Source: PLOWO2-12-38-17 sp963709355
GTDB taxonomy: Bacteria > Planctomycetota > Brocadiia > Brocadiales > Brocadiaceae
Assembly: GCA_963709355.1 (NCBI GenBank)
Contig: CAVPVY010000005.1
Location: forward strand, 744,001 to 808,000
Length of the DNA: 64,000 bases
Direction of reading: 5' to 3'
Both the position numbers and the translations under genes were made by a program. Under the pieces are notes generated by a model that ran no database searches, had not been told where the DNA came from, and saw nothing but the letters and a program-made list of their open reading frames with translations. Position 1 is the stretch's first letter. Each line of letters opens with the position of its first letter. This document shows positions 34,409-42,851 of this stretch, piece by piece.

Positions 34409-36277
34409 ATGAAAAATGAAAAGCAAGCCAAATCCGGTGTAATAGCAGAGATTAAAAACAGCAACAAACAATCTAATTCTAACCGGGTTAGTAGTAGTTA
34501 TGATCAGAGAGGTACAAGTAAAGTTTGGCAGTTTTTTTGTTCCGTTAAGCTTGCTGTAGTAATTATACTTGTACTTGTTGTTGCATGTATATTGGGAACG
34601 GTAATTTTGCAAGAAAAGACACTGGATGAATATACTGCAAAATACGGTTACGGACTCGCCACGTTTTTCAGGATTACTCAGCTTAACAATATATTCCACT
34701 CTTATTGGTTTTCAGTCCTTTTAGTTTTACTTTGTACTAATCTTATTTGTTGTACAATAAAAAGATGGAGACATACGTTCCTTCAAACAGGTTTTATTCT
34801 TACACACCTGAGTATAATTTTAATTTTGATAGGTGGTGTTGTTAAATTACAATTAGGTGTTAAAGGTGGTGTAAATGTTTATAAGGGAAAATCTGTAGAC
34901 TATTTTCTTACACAGAAACTCACCCGTCAGGGTAGAATTGATTATGTAAAGAGGGATTTGCCTTTTACGATTGCTTTAGATGATTTTATTCTGGAAAAAA
35001 ATGAACCAAAATTTCAGCTTGTTTCTTATGTGAAGAGTAAAGACAACCAGAAAGTATTAGAAGTAAAAATCGGGAAAAAACAGCGCGTTCCTGGTTCAGA
35101 TTATAAGGTAACTATTAAAGACTATGTTCCTGATGCAGAATTAAAACAGGAACCTGTAAATACATCAGATACACCAGATAATCCTGCTATTTTTGTGAAA
35201 TTCTTTGGCTCAGAGAAGGTTGCCGCAGAGGGATGGTTGCTGGCCTACGACCGTAACTCCTATGAGGACAAAAAACGAGGCATACGCATAGAGTATATCT
35301 GGTTATCTTCACAACAGGAACTCGACAAAGCTTTAAATTCTATCGAATCGGCAAAAGCACAATTATCTGTCTCAATGTCTGGTCAGACGCAGGATTATCC
35401 TTTGGATTTAAATAAAGTCTTTAAATTTGAAGGAACTGATTATACGGTAAAAATGTTACAATATGTGCTTAATTATGGAGACAGACGGCCTCTGGGTGAG
35501 CAACCGCCTGATAATCCTGCCGTACAGGTTGAAATTAACGGCCCGGAAGGTGCTGAAACCCGATGGGTATTTGAAAAATTTGCCGATTGGGATAAGATGC
35601 ACCCTGCAAAGTATAAAAATGTGAAAATAACCTGTAGCGGGATTGCTGGCACTTATATGGCAAAAAATATGGTAAGGATTTATCAAACTCCGGAGGGGAA
35701 GCAGGTACTCGTTTATATAAAGAATAAACATATTGCTGAAACAGTACCGTGGGAACTGGAAAAGAAGTACACGATTCCAGATACGGGTGATCAGGTCATG
35801 GTGGCTAGTTATTTTCCATCCTTTGATTTCAAAAAAGAAGTGATAAAGAAATCGGATGAGGTGAAGTCTCCTGCCATTTTTGCTGAAGTTGAAGGGCCGA
35901 GTGGAAAGGTTGAGGACTGGATATTCTCCAGTAATCAGTATGCTACATGGTATACCGACAACAATTTTGCGCTTGTTTATGAATCCACAGGTGAGTCGAT
36001 CAGTCATTTTACTAGCATGTTGCGAATTGTTGAAAATGGTAAAACGGTTGTAGAAAAAACAATCAGGGTAAACGACCCTTTAAAATATAAAGGATACGCT
36101 ATTTATCAGTCAAGCTACGATCCTGAGGCTGGGAATTTTTCGGGTTTGCAAATTGTGAAGGATCCAGGTATTCCAATAGCTTATTCTGGTTTTGGAGCAA
36201 TATGCGTCGGTGTCGTATTTATATTCTATATAAAGCCATTTCTAAGAAAAAAACAGAAGAAAGAGGTGGAGGCATAA
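34409..36277 (+). CDS. resB: Cytochrome c biogenesis protein ResB/Ccs1
   Basis: A 622-residue membrane protein of system II cytochrome c maturation, which carries haem out and supports its attachment to apocytochromes. Hydrophobic segments lie near residues 45-65, 95-115, 122-145 and at the C-terminus (about 585-605), separated by a large periplasmic domain. This is the ResB/Ccs1 layout. K-L-A-V-V-I-I-L near 48 and G-T-V-I-L-Q are family landmarks. It is longer than Bacillus ResB because of the enlarged periplasmic part. ccsA follows after one base. Confidence 0.88.
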   Translation: MKNEKQAKSGVIAEIKNSNKQSNSNRVSSSYDQRGTSKVWQFFCSVKLAVVIILVLVVACILGTVILQEKTLDEYTAKYGYGLATFFRITQLNNIFHSYWFSVLLVLLCTNLICCTIKRWRHTFLQTGFILTHLSIILILIGGVVKLQLGVKGGVNVYKGKSVDYFLTQKLTRQGRIDYVKRDLPFTIALDDFILEKNEPKFQLVSYVKSKDNQKVLEVKIGKKQRVPGSDYKVTIKDYVPDAELKQEPVNTSDTPDNPAIFVKFFGSEKVAAEGWLLAYDRNSYEDKKRGIRIEYIWLSSQQELDKALNSIESAKAQLSVSMSGQTQDYPLDLNKVFKFEGTDYTVKMLQYVLNYGDRRPLGEQPPDNPAVQVEINGPEGAETRWVFEKFADWDKMHPAKYKNVKITCSGIAGTYMAKNMVRIYQTPEGKQVLVYIKNKHIAETVPWELEKKYTIPDTGDQVMVASYFPSFDFKKEVIKKSDEVKSPAIFAEVEGPSGKVEDWIFSSNQYATWYTDNNFALVYESTGESISHFTSMLRIVENGKTVVEKTIRVNDPLKYKGYAIYQSSYDPEAGNFSGLQIVKDPGIPIAYSGFGAICVGVVFIFYIKPFLRKKQKKEVEA

Positions 36278-36278
36278 A

Positions 36279-37121
36279 ATGAGTCTAATCAATATTACTT
36301 TAATTGTGTATGTAATAGCATCAGTTGCCTATATTGTAAGAGAAATTTGGAGATCCACCGCCACAAAATGGGTATCCCTTGGATTACTCATTTTAGCATT
36401 TTGCTTCAATCTGACGATGGTGGCAAAACGTTCTATAGAGGCCGGACATCCACCTTTTTCAAACCTGTATGAATCTCTTATATTTTATGCATGTTGTACG
36501 GCCTTTGTGTACATTATATTTGAGTTTGTTTATAATTTTAAGGTCGTGGGGGCGTTAGCATCTGTTTTGTCGATGTTAATATTGCTCTATGCGACACTTC
36601 AGGATGATACTGTAAGACCTCTTATGCCAGCATTAAAGAGCAATTGGATGTTGGTGCATGTCGTTACTTATATGCTTGGATATGCTGCTTTTGGTATTTC
36701 ATTTGTAACCAGTATTATTTTTTTAGTGGTCAAACCTTTTGCCAGAAAGAAGGAAGAAAGCCCTGAGGGTAGGGAGATATCGCCAGTTAATTTTGATAGA
36801 TTAAGCTATAAAATTGTTGCATTCGGATTTCCATTCCTTACTTTAGGTATGATAACTGGAGCGGTTTGGGCAAAAAAGGCATGGGGTGATTATTGGTCAT
36901 GGGATCCAAAAGAGACGTGGTCTTTAATTACATGGCTTGCATACTTGGTCTATTTACATACTCCTCTTGTTTTACCCAAGATGAACATTAATAAATCAAA
37001 GGCTGCTGTAATATTAGCAATCTGGTTACTTGTATCTTTCGGGATAGTTAACTTTACGTTTATGGGTTTAAGTTATTTGCCATCGGCATCAGACAGTGAA
37101 CATATATACGGGTCGCAATAA
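36279..37121 (+). CDS. ccsA: Cytochrome c biogenesis protein CcsA/ResC
   Basis: A 280-residue polytopic protein of the CcmC/CcmF/CcsA haem-handling family. The tryptophan-rich WWD-type motif W-G-D-Y-W-S-W-D-P-K-E-T-W-S near residue 207 is intact. Conserved histidines lie in L-V-H-V near residue 125 and Y-L-H-T-P. GGTGGAGG before the ATG is a strong ribosome binding site inside the end of resB. Together with ResB it forms the haem export and ligation complex. Such a pair fits an organism rich in c-type cytochromes. Confidence 0.92.
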   Translation: MSLINITLIVYVIASVAYIVREIWRSTATKWVSLGLLILAFCFNLTMVAKRSIEAGHPPFSNLYESLIFYACCTAFVYIIFEFVYNFKVVGALASVLSMLILLYATLQDDTVRPLMPALKSNWMLVHVVTYMLGYAAFGISFVTSIIFLVVKPFARKKEESPEGREISPVNFDRLSYKIVAFGFPFLTLGMITGAVWAKKAWGDYWSWDPKETWSLITWLAYLVYLHTPLVLPKMNINKSKAAVILAIWLLVSFGIVNFTFMGLSYLPSASDSEHIYGSQ

Positions 37122-37159
37122 TAAATGAGACAGCAGTATAACCGGGTCGTATAAACGTG

Positions 37160-37432
37160 ATGTCAAGGGCACATGTTTATATATACGGTAGGGTTCAGGG
37201 GGTTTTTTTTCGTGCTGCAACCAGAGATATGGCGCATATATTAGGTATTAAAGGATGGGTAAAGAATTGTCTGGATGGCGGAGTGGAAGCTGTATTTGAA
37301 GGTGAGAAGGTTACTGTTGATAAAATGGTGAACTGGTGTAGAAAAGGGCCATCCGATGCACATGTCAAGAAAGTAGATGTATGCTGGGAAGAATATGCGG
37401 GAGAATTTGGTGAATTTTCAATAGTTTATTAG
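37160..37432 (+). CDS. acyP: Acylphosphatase
   Basis: A 90-residue acylphosphatase, which hydrolyses acyl phosphates such as carbamoyl phosphate. G-R-V-Q-G-V-F-F-R contains the phosphate loop and catalytic Arg, and G-W-V-K-N has the catalytic Asn. G-V-E-A-V-F-E-G is the third family strand. I prefer ATG 37160 over the GTG just before it. A small DUF167 gene begins one base after its stop. The size equals that of other bacterial acylphosphatases. Confidence 0.92.
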   Translation: MSRAHVYIYGRVQGVFFRAATRDMAHILGIKGWVKNCLDGGVEAVFEGEKVTVDKMVNWCRKGPSDAHVKKVDVCWEEYAGEFGEFSIVY

Positions 37433-37433
37433 C

Positions 37434-37727
37434 ATGCTTGATCTTGTTGCAACAAACTCGGGTATTATAATATCTGTCAGAACGCAACCAGGTGCAAGTA
37501 CAAATCGTATAATTGGCGAATACGGTGGTCGTTTAAAGTTGTCTGTTATTGCCGCACCTGATAAAGGTAAAGCAAATAAAGCAGTGATTGAATTGTTAGC
37601 AGATACTTTACATATCAAAGAATCTTCTATACGTATCATTTCAGGTGAAACATCACGCGACAAGCGGTTTTTAATTGAGGGATTGACTCCTGGGGGTTTA
37701 AGGTTGTTGTTAAACATTCAGGGATAA
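37434..37727 (+). CDS. DUF167 (YggU) family protein
   Basis: A 97-residue protein of the DUF167/YggU family, function unknown. V-R-T-Q-P-G-A-S near residue 15, A-A-P-D-K-G-K-A-N-K-A near 40, and I-I-S-G-E-T-S-R-D-K near 68 are the family's conserved blocks in order. It sits tightly between acyP and ileS. No enzymatic motif is known for the family. Confidence 0.9.
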   Translation: MLDLVATNSGIIISVRTQPGASTNRIIGEYGGRLKLSVIAAPDKGKANKAVIELLADTLHIKESSIRIISGETSRDKRFLIEGLTPGGLRLLLNIQG

Positions 37728-37749
37728 GAAAATTACTGTATCTACTATT

Positions 37750-40554
37750 ATGGATTATAAGAAAACACTTAACTTGCCCACGACACAGTTTCCTATGAAG
37801 GCGGATTTGCTAAGGAAGGAGCCTGAAACACAACAGAAATGGGAGAAAGAAAACATATATGAACAGATACGCAAAGTACGTATTGGCAGGGAGAAATATA
37901 TCCTGCATGACGGGCCTCCATATCCAACAGGAGAACTGCATGTTGGAACTGGACTGAACAAAATTCTAAAAGACTTCATTGTCCGTTTTTATACAATGAA
38001 AGATTTTGATGCGCCGTATGTTCCTGGCTGGGATTGTCATGGACTTCCTATAGAGCACCGTGTGATGCAAGAAGTTGGTGAGGGAGTTAAACATTTAACA
38101 AAACAGGAAATTAGAAAGAGGTGCAAAAAATATGCTGATAAATATGTAAAATTACAGAAGATGCAGTTTAAGGCACTAGGTATCATCGGCGATTGGGAAC
38201 ATCCATATTTAACTTTTGACCCTAAATACGAGGCCGGCGTAATAGAAGTTTTTGGGAAATTGGTTGAGAAAGGTTATATATATAGAAGCCTAAAACCAAT
38301 ACATTGGTGTACTAAATGTCAAACAGCTCTGGCTGAAGCTGAACTTGAATATAGTAATGAAACAAGCGCGTCAATATATGTAAATTTCAAGCTTGTTGAT
38401 AGTATTAGTAGCCTGTTTAAAAATTCTGGTAGTGATAACTTTAATATAATGATATGGACTACAACCCCATGGACACTTCCCGCAAATCTTGCAATTGCTG
38501 TTCACCCGGAATATGAGTATACAGCTATAAGTTATATAAATCCAAAGACGCATGAAAAAGAAATTACAATAATTGCCGACAAGCGTGCCGATTTTGTAAT
38601 GTCTACGTTAGGTATTGGTACTTATGAGGTACTTGGCAGGGTGCGTGGTAATTTATTAGAAGGTGTTAAATACAAACATGCTTTTATTCAAAGAACGAGT
38701 TCCCTAGTATTAGCTGAATACGTGACTTTATCAGATGGGACTGGATGTGTTCATACTGCGCCTGGTCACGGTCAGGAGGATTTTATTACGGGGAATAAAT
38801 ATCATCTTCCGGTGTTAAGCCCTGTTGATGCCAACGGTGCTTTTACAACTGAAGCTGGCGAGTTTGTAGGGCAAACCATTAAGGAAGGGAATATTTCTAT
38901 AACAAGCAAGTTGGAAAATGAAGGAAAATTACTTTATAAATCAGACCTCGTTCATTCATACCCACACTGTTGGCGTTGTAAGTCACCTGTTATTTTCAGG
39001 GCAACTGAACAGTGGTTTGTTAGTCTTGATCATAATAATCTCCGGCAGGAAGTGCTGGATGAGATAAAACAAGTCAGGTGGATACCTTCATGGGGTGAAG
39101 GTCGTATGAGTAAGATGGTATCTGAAAGACCGGATTGGTGTATTTCGCGACAACGGTCGTGGGGTGTGCCTATTCCAGCCTGTTATTGTTTAGATTGTAA
39201 ACAAGAGATTATAAATATAAAAATAATAAATTATATTAGAGATATATTTGAGAAGGAAGGTGCTGATAGCTGGTTTTATAAAGACGTGTCTCATTTCTTG
39301 CCACCTGGCATAAAATGTACTAACTGCGGAGGCAGGAGTTTTGAGAAAGAGATGGATATTTTTGATGTATGGTTTGAATCCGGGTCAAGTCATCATGCCG
39401 TTTTACATAAGCGTAACGAGGTGTCGTTTCCTGCCGACCTTTATCTTGAAGGAACAGACCAACACCGTGGATGGTTTCAACTTTCTTTGCTTCCATCTGT
39501 TGGCGCGTGGAATAAAGCGCCCTATAAATCTGTGTTAACACATGGATTTGTTGTTGATGAGATGGGTGAGAAGATGTCAAAATCCTTAGGGAATTTTATA
39601 TCCATAGAGGATATATTGAAGGAGTTTGGGGCTGATGTAATTAGGCTGTGGACGTCTTCAATGGATTACCAGAATGATATGAATGTGTCTCGTAATTTAA
39701 TAGTCAAATGTTCAGATGCTTACAGGCGTATTCGGAATACGTTTAGATATTTGCTTAGTAATCTTTACGATTTTGACCCGCATATAAATACTATATCCTA
39801 TGACAGCTTACTTGAAATAGACAGGTGGGCATTACACAAGACACAGGAATTAGTTAAAAATGTTACTGCAGGATACGAATCTTTGCAGTTCCATAGAGTT
39901 TTTCATAATTTATACAATTATTGCAGTGTAGAGATGAGTGCTTTCTATCTGGATATTCTGAAAGACAGGTTGTACACATTCGCGAAGAATTCTGTTGAAC
40001 GACGTGCAGCACAGACTGTTTTATACCAAATTCTGATAGATTTAGTTAAATTGTCGGCACCAATTATCGTTCATACCGCTGAAGAAGTCTGGTCATCAAT
40101 TATACACAAAGGTGAAGATGTTCCCAGTATTCATCTGACAACATTTCCTAAATGTATTGATAATTTCATAAATGAGTCTTTAAGTCAGAAATGGGAGAGG
40201 TTAATTGCTATTAGAACAGATGTAGCGAAGGAATTAGAAAAAATGAGGGCTGCAAAGTTGATAGGAAATTCACTGGAGACATCTGTCTGTCTTTATACAG
40301 AGAACGAGGAACTCAGGCAATTTCTTAAGAACTATGAAAAAGACCTTCCTATGATTTTTATTGTATCAGAGGTAAAATTAGACAAAAAGATAACAAATGT
40401 CGCTGTGAAGAGTGAGTTGATGAAGCACCTCTGGATAGAGTGTAAGGTATCACAACATAAGAAGTGTGAAAGATGCTGGAATTATAGAGAGAGCGTTGGA
40501 ACAAACAAGGAACATCCATTAATATGCGATAGATGCATTACAGCAATTCAATGA
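37750..40554 (+). CDS. ileS: Isoleucyl-tRNA synthetase
   Basis: A 934-residue class I synthetase. G-W-D-C-H-G-L-P-I-E-H, the editing domain (T-T-P-W-T-L-P-A-N near residue 240) and K-M-S-K-S-L-G-N near 613 identify it as bacterial-type IleRS. A C-terminal zinc finger, C-E-R-C-W with a later C-D-R-C, closes the protein, as in the bacterial form sensitive to mupirocin. The HIGH motif reads H-V-G-T in G-E-L-H-V-G-T-G-L-N-K. Its stop lies 39 bases from the end of convergent holB. Confidence 0.96.
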   Translation: MDYKKTLNLPTTQFPMKADLLRKEPETQQKWEKENIYEQIRKVRIGREKYILHDGPPYPTGELHVGTGLNKILKDFIVRFYTMKDFDAPYVPGWDCHGLPIEHRVMQEVGEGVKHLTKQEIRKRCKKYADKYVKLQKMQFKALGIIGDWEHPYLTFDPKYEAGVIEVFGKLVEKGYIYRSLKPIHWCTKCQTALAEAELEYSNETSASIYVNFKLVDSISSLFKNSGSDNFNIMIWTTTPWTLPANLAIAVHPEYEYTAISYINPKTHEKEITIIADKRADFVMSTLGIGTYEVLGRVRGNLLEGVKYKHAFIQRTSSLVLAEYVTLSDGTGCVHTAPGHGQEDFITGNKYHLPVLSPVDANGAFTTEAGEFVGQTIKEGNISITSKLENEGKLLYKSDLVHSYPHCWRCKSPVIFRATEQWFVSLDHNNLRQEVLDEIKQVRWIPSWGEGRMSKMVSERPDWCISRQRSWGVPIPACYCLDCKQEIINIKIINYIRDIFEKEGADSWFYKDVSHFLPPGIKCTNCGGRSFEKEMDIFDVWFESGSSHHAVLHKRNEVSFPADLYLEGTDQHRGWFQLSLLPSVGAWNKAPYKSVLTHGFVVDEMGEKMSKSLGNFISIEDILKEFGADVIRLWTSSMDYQNDMNVSRNLIVKCSDAYRRIRNTFRYLLSNLYDFDPHINTISYDSLLEIDRWALHKTQELVKNVTAGYESLQFHRVFHNLYNYCSVEMSAFYLDILKDRLYTFAKNSVERRAAQTVLYQILIDLVKLSAPIIVHTAEEVWSSIIHKGEDVPSIHLTTFPKCIDNFINESLSQKWERLIAIRTDVAKELEKMRAAKLIGNSLETSVCLYTENEELRQFLKNYEKDLPMIFIVSEVKLDKKITNVAVKSELMKHLWIECKVSQHKKCERCWNYRESVGTNKEHPLICDRCITAIQ

Positions 40555-40593
40555 AATCTTTCTTAGAAATAAGAGGGTGATTATGGTAGGTAA

Positions 40594-41634
40594 TTATTGT
40601 AAAAGCGATATTTTCTTACCTGTTTGAAGACACAATATATTGGTTATCATATTTTCAAGTAACAAATTAATATTGGCATTACGGTTCAGATATTCTAAAG
40701 ATATCTTAATTGTATTTAAGATATTTAATAAAGTCTCTACAGTCAATGCCCGGCTTTTTGATATTATTAATTCATCCCATTCATTATTATATATGGGTAT
40801 ATTAAGATTTCCTTCTTTACAAATCAGTAGATCCCGATAATACATAAGAAATGAAAATATAAGTTCCTTCACTAACACCCTTTTTTCTTCTAATGTATCC
40901 AATTCTTTTATGTGCCATTCATTGAATAATTCTTTTGAAAATGTTAGATTGTCATTGGCTTCTAATTTATAAAATTGGTTAATAAGCCAGTTTTTCTTTT
41001 GTACAACTTGAGTATCTGCAAGTGAAATAGCCCTCTCTAGACTTCCATTTGAAATAAGTGCTAGTTGTTCTGCCAGATTGGCATTCAATTGAAAACGGTT
41101 TATGAGGTTATTTTTAACGAAATCTTTAGACAAAGGGGAGAATCTAACTATTTGGCATCTTGATCGAACTGTTTCTTCAACTAAATCAAGCGATGTTACA
41201 ATTAAAATAATAATGGCGTACAAAGGAGGCTCCTCTAATGTTTTTAATAAACAATTAGAGGCCTCTTCATTCATTCTATCTGCTGATTGAATGATCACTA
41301 TTTTATACTCAGACTCAATCGGTTTGATATATAATATTTCTTGAAGGTATTTTAGTTGTTCAATTTTGATCACTCTGCTGTTTTCTTCTGGAATGGTCAG
41401 AAAAAGGTCTGGGTAATTATCATTATTTACCCTTTTGCAATCGTTACAATCGTCGCATGCATCAAAAGAAGAATTTTGGCAAAAAATTGACTTCGCCAAT
41501 TCTTTTGAGAATAATGTTTTCCCTATACCTTCTTGTCCTACAAAAATGTATGCATGTGCCAGTCGGTTGTTCTTAATTGCGTTTTGGAAAAACGTTAACA
41601 CACGATCTTGGCAGGAGATGATTTTAAATGACAT
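40594..41634 (-). CDS. holB: DNA polymerase III subunit delta'
   Basis: A 346-residue AAA+ clamp-loader protein. G-Q-E-G-I-G-K-T near residue 33 is the P-loop, and C-x6-C-D-D-C-N-D-C is the zinc module between residues 50 and 66. L-L-K-T-L-E-E-P-P and S-R-C-Q near 128-158 are landmarks of delta'/DnaX proteins, including the S-R-C sensor. It helps load the sliding clamp on DNA. The C-terminal third is diverged, as usual. It runs convergent to ileS and is followed upstream by the lipoyl protein gene on the same strand. Confidence 0.9.
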   Translation of the reverse strand: MSFKIISCQDRVLTFFQNAIKNNRLAHAYIFVGQEGIGKTLFSKELAKSIFCQNSSFDACDDCNDCKRVNNDNYPDLFLTIPEENSRVIKIEQLKYLQEILYIKPIESEYKIVIIQSADRMNEEASNCLLKTLEEPPLYAIIILIVTSLDLVEETVRSRCQIVRFSPLSKDFVKNNLINRFQLNANLAEQLALISNGSLERAISLADTQVVQKKNWLINQFYKLEANDNLTFSKELFNEWHIKELDTLEEKRVLVKELIFSFLMYYRDLLICKEGNLNIPIYNNEWDELIISKSRALTVETLLNILNTIKISLEYLNRNANINLLLENMITNILCLQTGKKISLLQ

Positions 41635-41707
41635 AAAATATTGTTATAATTATGCAAAACGGGATTAAATTTTGAAATAAATGGTCAAATTGGTTAAATA
41701 AGAAGTA

Positions 41708-41995
41708 TTAAACTTCTTTCTCATAATCATCCTCGCATTCATCCTCGTCCTCTTCGTCTGTCTCAAGTATTGCCATAATATCACCTACTTTTACCACATC
41801 GCCTTCCTGGGAAAGGATTTCAACCAATCTTCCCGATACAGGTGCGGTGACATTGAATGTTGTTTTTTCAGTGATCATTTCAACAATATCTTCCCCTTCT
41901 TCAACTTCTTCGTCTTCTTCAACGTACCAAAAAGAGACGGTTGCTTCGTCTCCATTCTTTTCATCTGGTTCTGGTAATTCTATTTCAACCCTCAT
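41708..41995 (-). CDS. Free-standing lipoyl/biotinyl-domain protein
   Basis: A 95-residue protein that is almost entirely one lipoyl-attachment domain. E-E-G-E-D-I-V-E-M-I-T-E-K-T-T carries Lys44, the residue that would take lipoate, and A-P-V-S-G, G-D-V-V-K-V-G-D form the second half of the hairpin barrel. E-K-T/A suits lipoate more than biotin (M-K-M). The tail after residue 79 is nearly all Asp/Glu. AAAGGAGAT before ATG 41995 sets the start; an upstream in-frame start at 42031 is unlikely. No dehydrogenase partner is nearby, so its role is open. Confidence 0.82.
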   Translation of the reverse strand: MRVEIELPEPDEKNGDEATVSFWYVEEDEEVEEGEDIVEMITEKTTFNVTAPVSGRLVEILSQEGDVVKVGDIMAILETDEEDEDECEDDYEKEV

Positions 41996-42851
41996 GGAAA
42001 AGATCTCCTTTAAAAATACGAAAAAAAGCAATGCCTTAGTTTACATAGAATTCTAAATAATTTGGTTTTGAATTATACTTAACGATAATTTCCTTGTCAA
42101 GCACCAAGGTAATAAAAAATATCTCAAAAAAATGAATTTTCTAACAGATGTTTTAAGTTCTTAACCCTTTTAATAATAAAGATATAAAATCACTTGATTT
42201 GTACAACAAGATTGTTTAAACTTAAGTAAATTAGTCGTGACCTTTGAAATTGTTTAAGTTTTCGTGTCAAGATTAATGGAGAGAAATGGACGTAAAAGTA
42301 TCACAAATATATTGTATTTTGTTAAATTCTTAATAAATGTAAGCTAGCGTGTATTGTTTTATAGATTTCAAAAATACTGATATAAAATAGGTCTTTTAGT
42401 GAAAAATTTGAAAACGAGGAATTTGTTCATAGTGGATAGTGGAATAGATAGTTATTGGTATGAGTTCAGTTCTAACGTATTTAGTATTATTAAGTTATTT
42501 AATAATACTAAAGTTGTTAAGAACACAGTGTCCATTTGAATTTTTACAAAAGATATATTTATTCATTTCTTCCAGCTTAATTTTGCATTTCTTAAAGGTC
42601 ACTCCTAATTACATACTTCTTAATTATTCCTGATTAATTCATTTAGTAGTAAAGTGTCTTTGTGACATAGTTAAATCTTTAGAGATGATAATTTCTCTAT
42701 ACATAAATTTAGTACAAACTTTTAATGTATGCTGTTAATTTTACATTAAATAAATTGCGGACGATATCGGTATCATTACAAATTTTTAGTTTGAACCTTT
42801 TTCTTTTGTTATTTCTGGAGGGTGAGCAGTATAACTCGGCTCTTAATTAAG
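41996..42851. other. Long intergenic region between divergent genes
   Basis: About 850 AT-rich bases separate the lipoyl-protein gene and rny. I see no credible ORF. A hairpin with 14-bp arms lies at 42480-42512. Promoters for both directions and possibly an RNA gene may be here, but no known RNA family is recognisable by eye. Confidence 0.5.
42480..42512. repeat. AT-rich inverted repeat in the rny upstream region
   Basis: TTTAGTATTATTAA (42480-42493) and TTAATAATACTAAA (42499-42512) pair perfectly around a five-base loop. There is no T-tract after it, so it is not a classical terminator. Confidence 0.6.

Noticed and set aside
35456..36007. 183-codon minus-strand ORF
   Set aside because: Antisense shadow of resB; the + strand reading is coherent through this whole section.
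37750..40554. Altered HIGH motif (H-V-G-T) in IleRS as a sign of a defective or resistant enzyme
   Set aside because: All other catalytic, editing and zinc motifs are intact, and I believe this variant occurs in other bacterial IleRS, so it is not treated as a finding.
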